From the NCBI GenBank assembly GCA_012729935.1, contig JAAYBY010000262.1, forward strand, positions 1-6,780: DNA of 6,780 nucleotides. The letters run 5' to 3'. Under the pieces are notes generated by a model that was not told the DNA's origin, made no database searches, and saw nothing but the letters and a program-made list of their open reading frames with translations. The position numbers were made by a program, and so were the translations under genes. How positions within the stretch are numbered: position 1 is the first letter of the stretch; every line of letters begins with the position of its first letter. Source of the DNA: Clostridiaceae bacterium. GTDB lineage: Bacteria > Bacillota > Clostridia > Saccharofermentanales > UBA5734. This document shows positions 6,616 through 6,780 of the stretch, in pieces.

Positions 6616-6780
6616 TCATGCCTCTTGAAGAATACCGGTTAACTCATCCAGCCGGTCCGAAAATTCCTGCATCGCAAGGTCAACCGGTTCCGGACCTGAT
6701 AAATCAACGCCGGTTTTTGCCAGCAGGTTTAGCGGATAATCCGATCCGCCGGACGAAAGAAATGCCAGATAGCGGTCCAC
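6616..6780 (-). CDS. pepF: Oligoendopeptidase F (M3B metallopeptidase), C-terminal fragment
   Basis: Only the last 54 codons are in the window; the gene enters from the high-coordinate edge and ends in tandem TGA TGA stops (6616-6618 and 6613-6615). The translated tail contains YLAFLSSGGSDYPLNLL (residues 4-20 of the fragment) followed by a GVDLSGPEPVDLAM segment and an acidic helical end. This is the hallmark C-terminus of PepF/M3B oligoendopeptidases, which in most members reads like FLKSGGSDYP. These are cytosolic zinc peptidases of about 600 residues that cleave short peptides. The HExxH zinc site lies outside the window and cannot be checked. The last codons carry the ribosome binding site of the CYTH gene, 4 nt downstream. 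The assignment is by recognition of a short conserved tail, so it is good but not certain. Confidence 0.8.
   Translation of the reverse strand: MDRYLAFLSSGGSDYPLNLLAKTGVDLSGPEPVDLAMQEFSDRLDELTGILQEA

Noticed and set aside
1..6780. Mobile element, CRISPR, defence or phage system
   Set aside because: No transposase, integrase, repeat-spacer array, tRNA or attachment-like direct repeat was seen. All real genes are metabolic or housekeeping and co-directional.

Overview
The window looks like an ordinary bacterial chromosome segment, most likely from the Bacillota (Clostridia-like). This rests on strong AAGGAG/GAGG-type ribosome binding sites, a short (~428-residue) LeuC with a separate LeuD, a PepF next to a small CYTH protein, and roughly 50% GC by eye. 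All recognisable genes lie on the minus strand, so transcription runs from the high-coordinate end to the low-coordinate end. I saw no mobile element, CRISPR array, tRNA or rRNA.

Upstream block (6780 to 4625). Three tightly packed genes: the last 54 codons of an oligoendopeptidase F (pepF), a CYTH/triphosphate-tunnel protein starting 4 nt after it, and a HI0933-family FAD-dependent oxidoreductase whose start overlaps the CYTH gene by 11 nt. They look translationally coupled. No shared pathway is obvious.

Intergenic region (4624 to 4430). About 195 nt holding a candidate extended -10 promoter for the downstream operon, an inverted repeat just after its predicted start site, and a weak hairpin after the oxidoreductase gene. 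No T-box or convincing CodY box was seen.

Downstream block (4429 to 1). A four-gene branched-chain amino-acid operon in the order cimA-leuC-leuD-leuB, with short gaps (3, 46 and 25 nt) and a good ribosome binding site before each gene. CimA makes (R)-citramalate from pyruvate and acetyl-CoA. LeuCD isomerises it and LeuB oxidatively decarboxylates it to 2-oxobutyrate, the isoleucine precursor. The block therefore encodes the complete threonine-independent (pyruvate/citramalate) route to 2-oxobutyrate. LeuCD and LeuB can also serve leucine synthesis if a leuA lies elsewhere. leuB runs off the low-coordinate edge and lacks only its last few tens of residues.

I found no undescribed system. The points worth a second look are the control region of the cimA operon, the choice of CimA over LeuA as first enzyme, two start codons that naive ORF calling would place too far upstream, and the conserved-looking pepF/CYTH neighbourhood.
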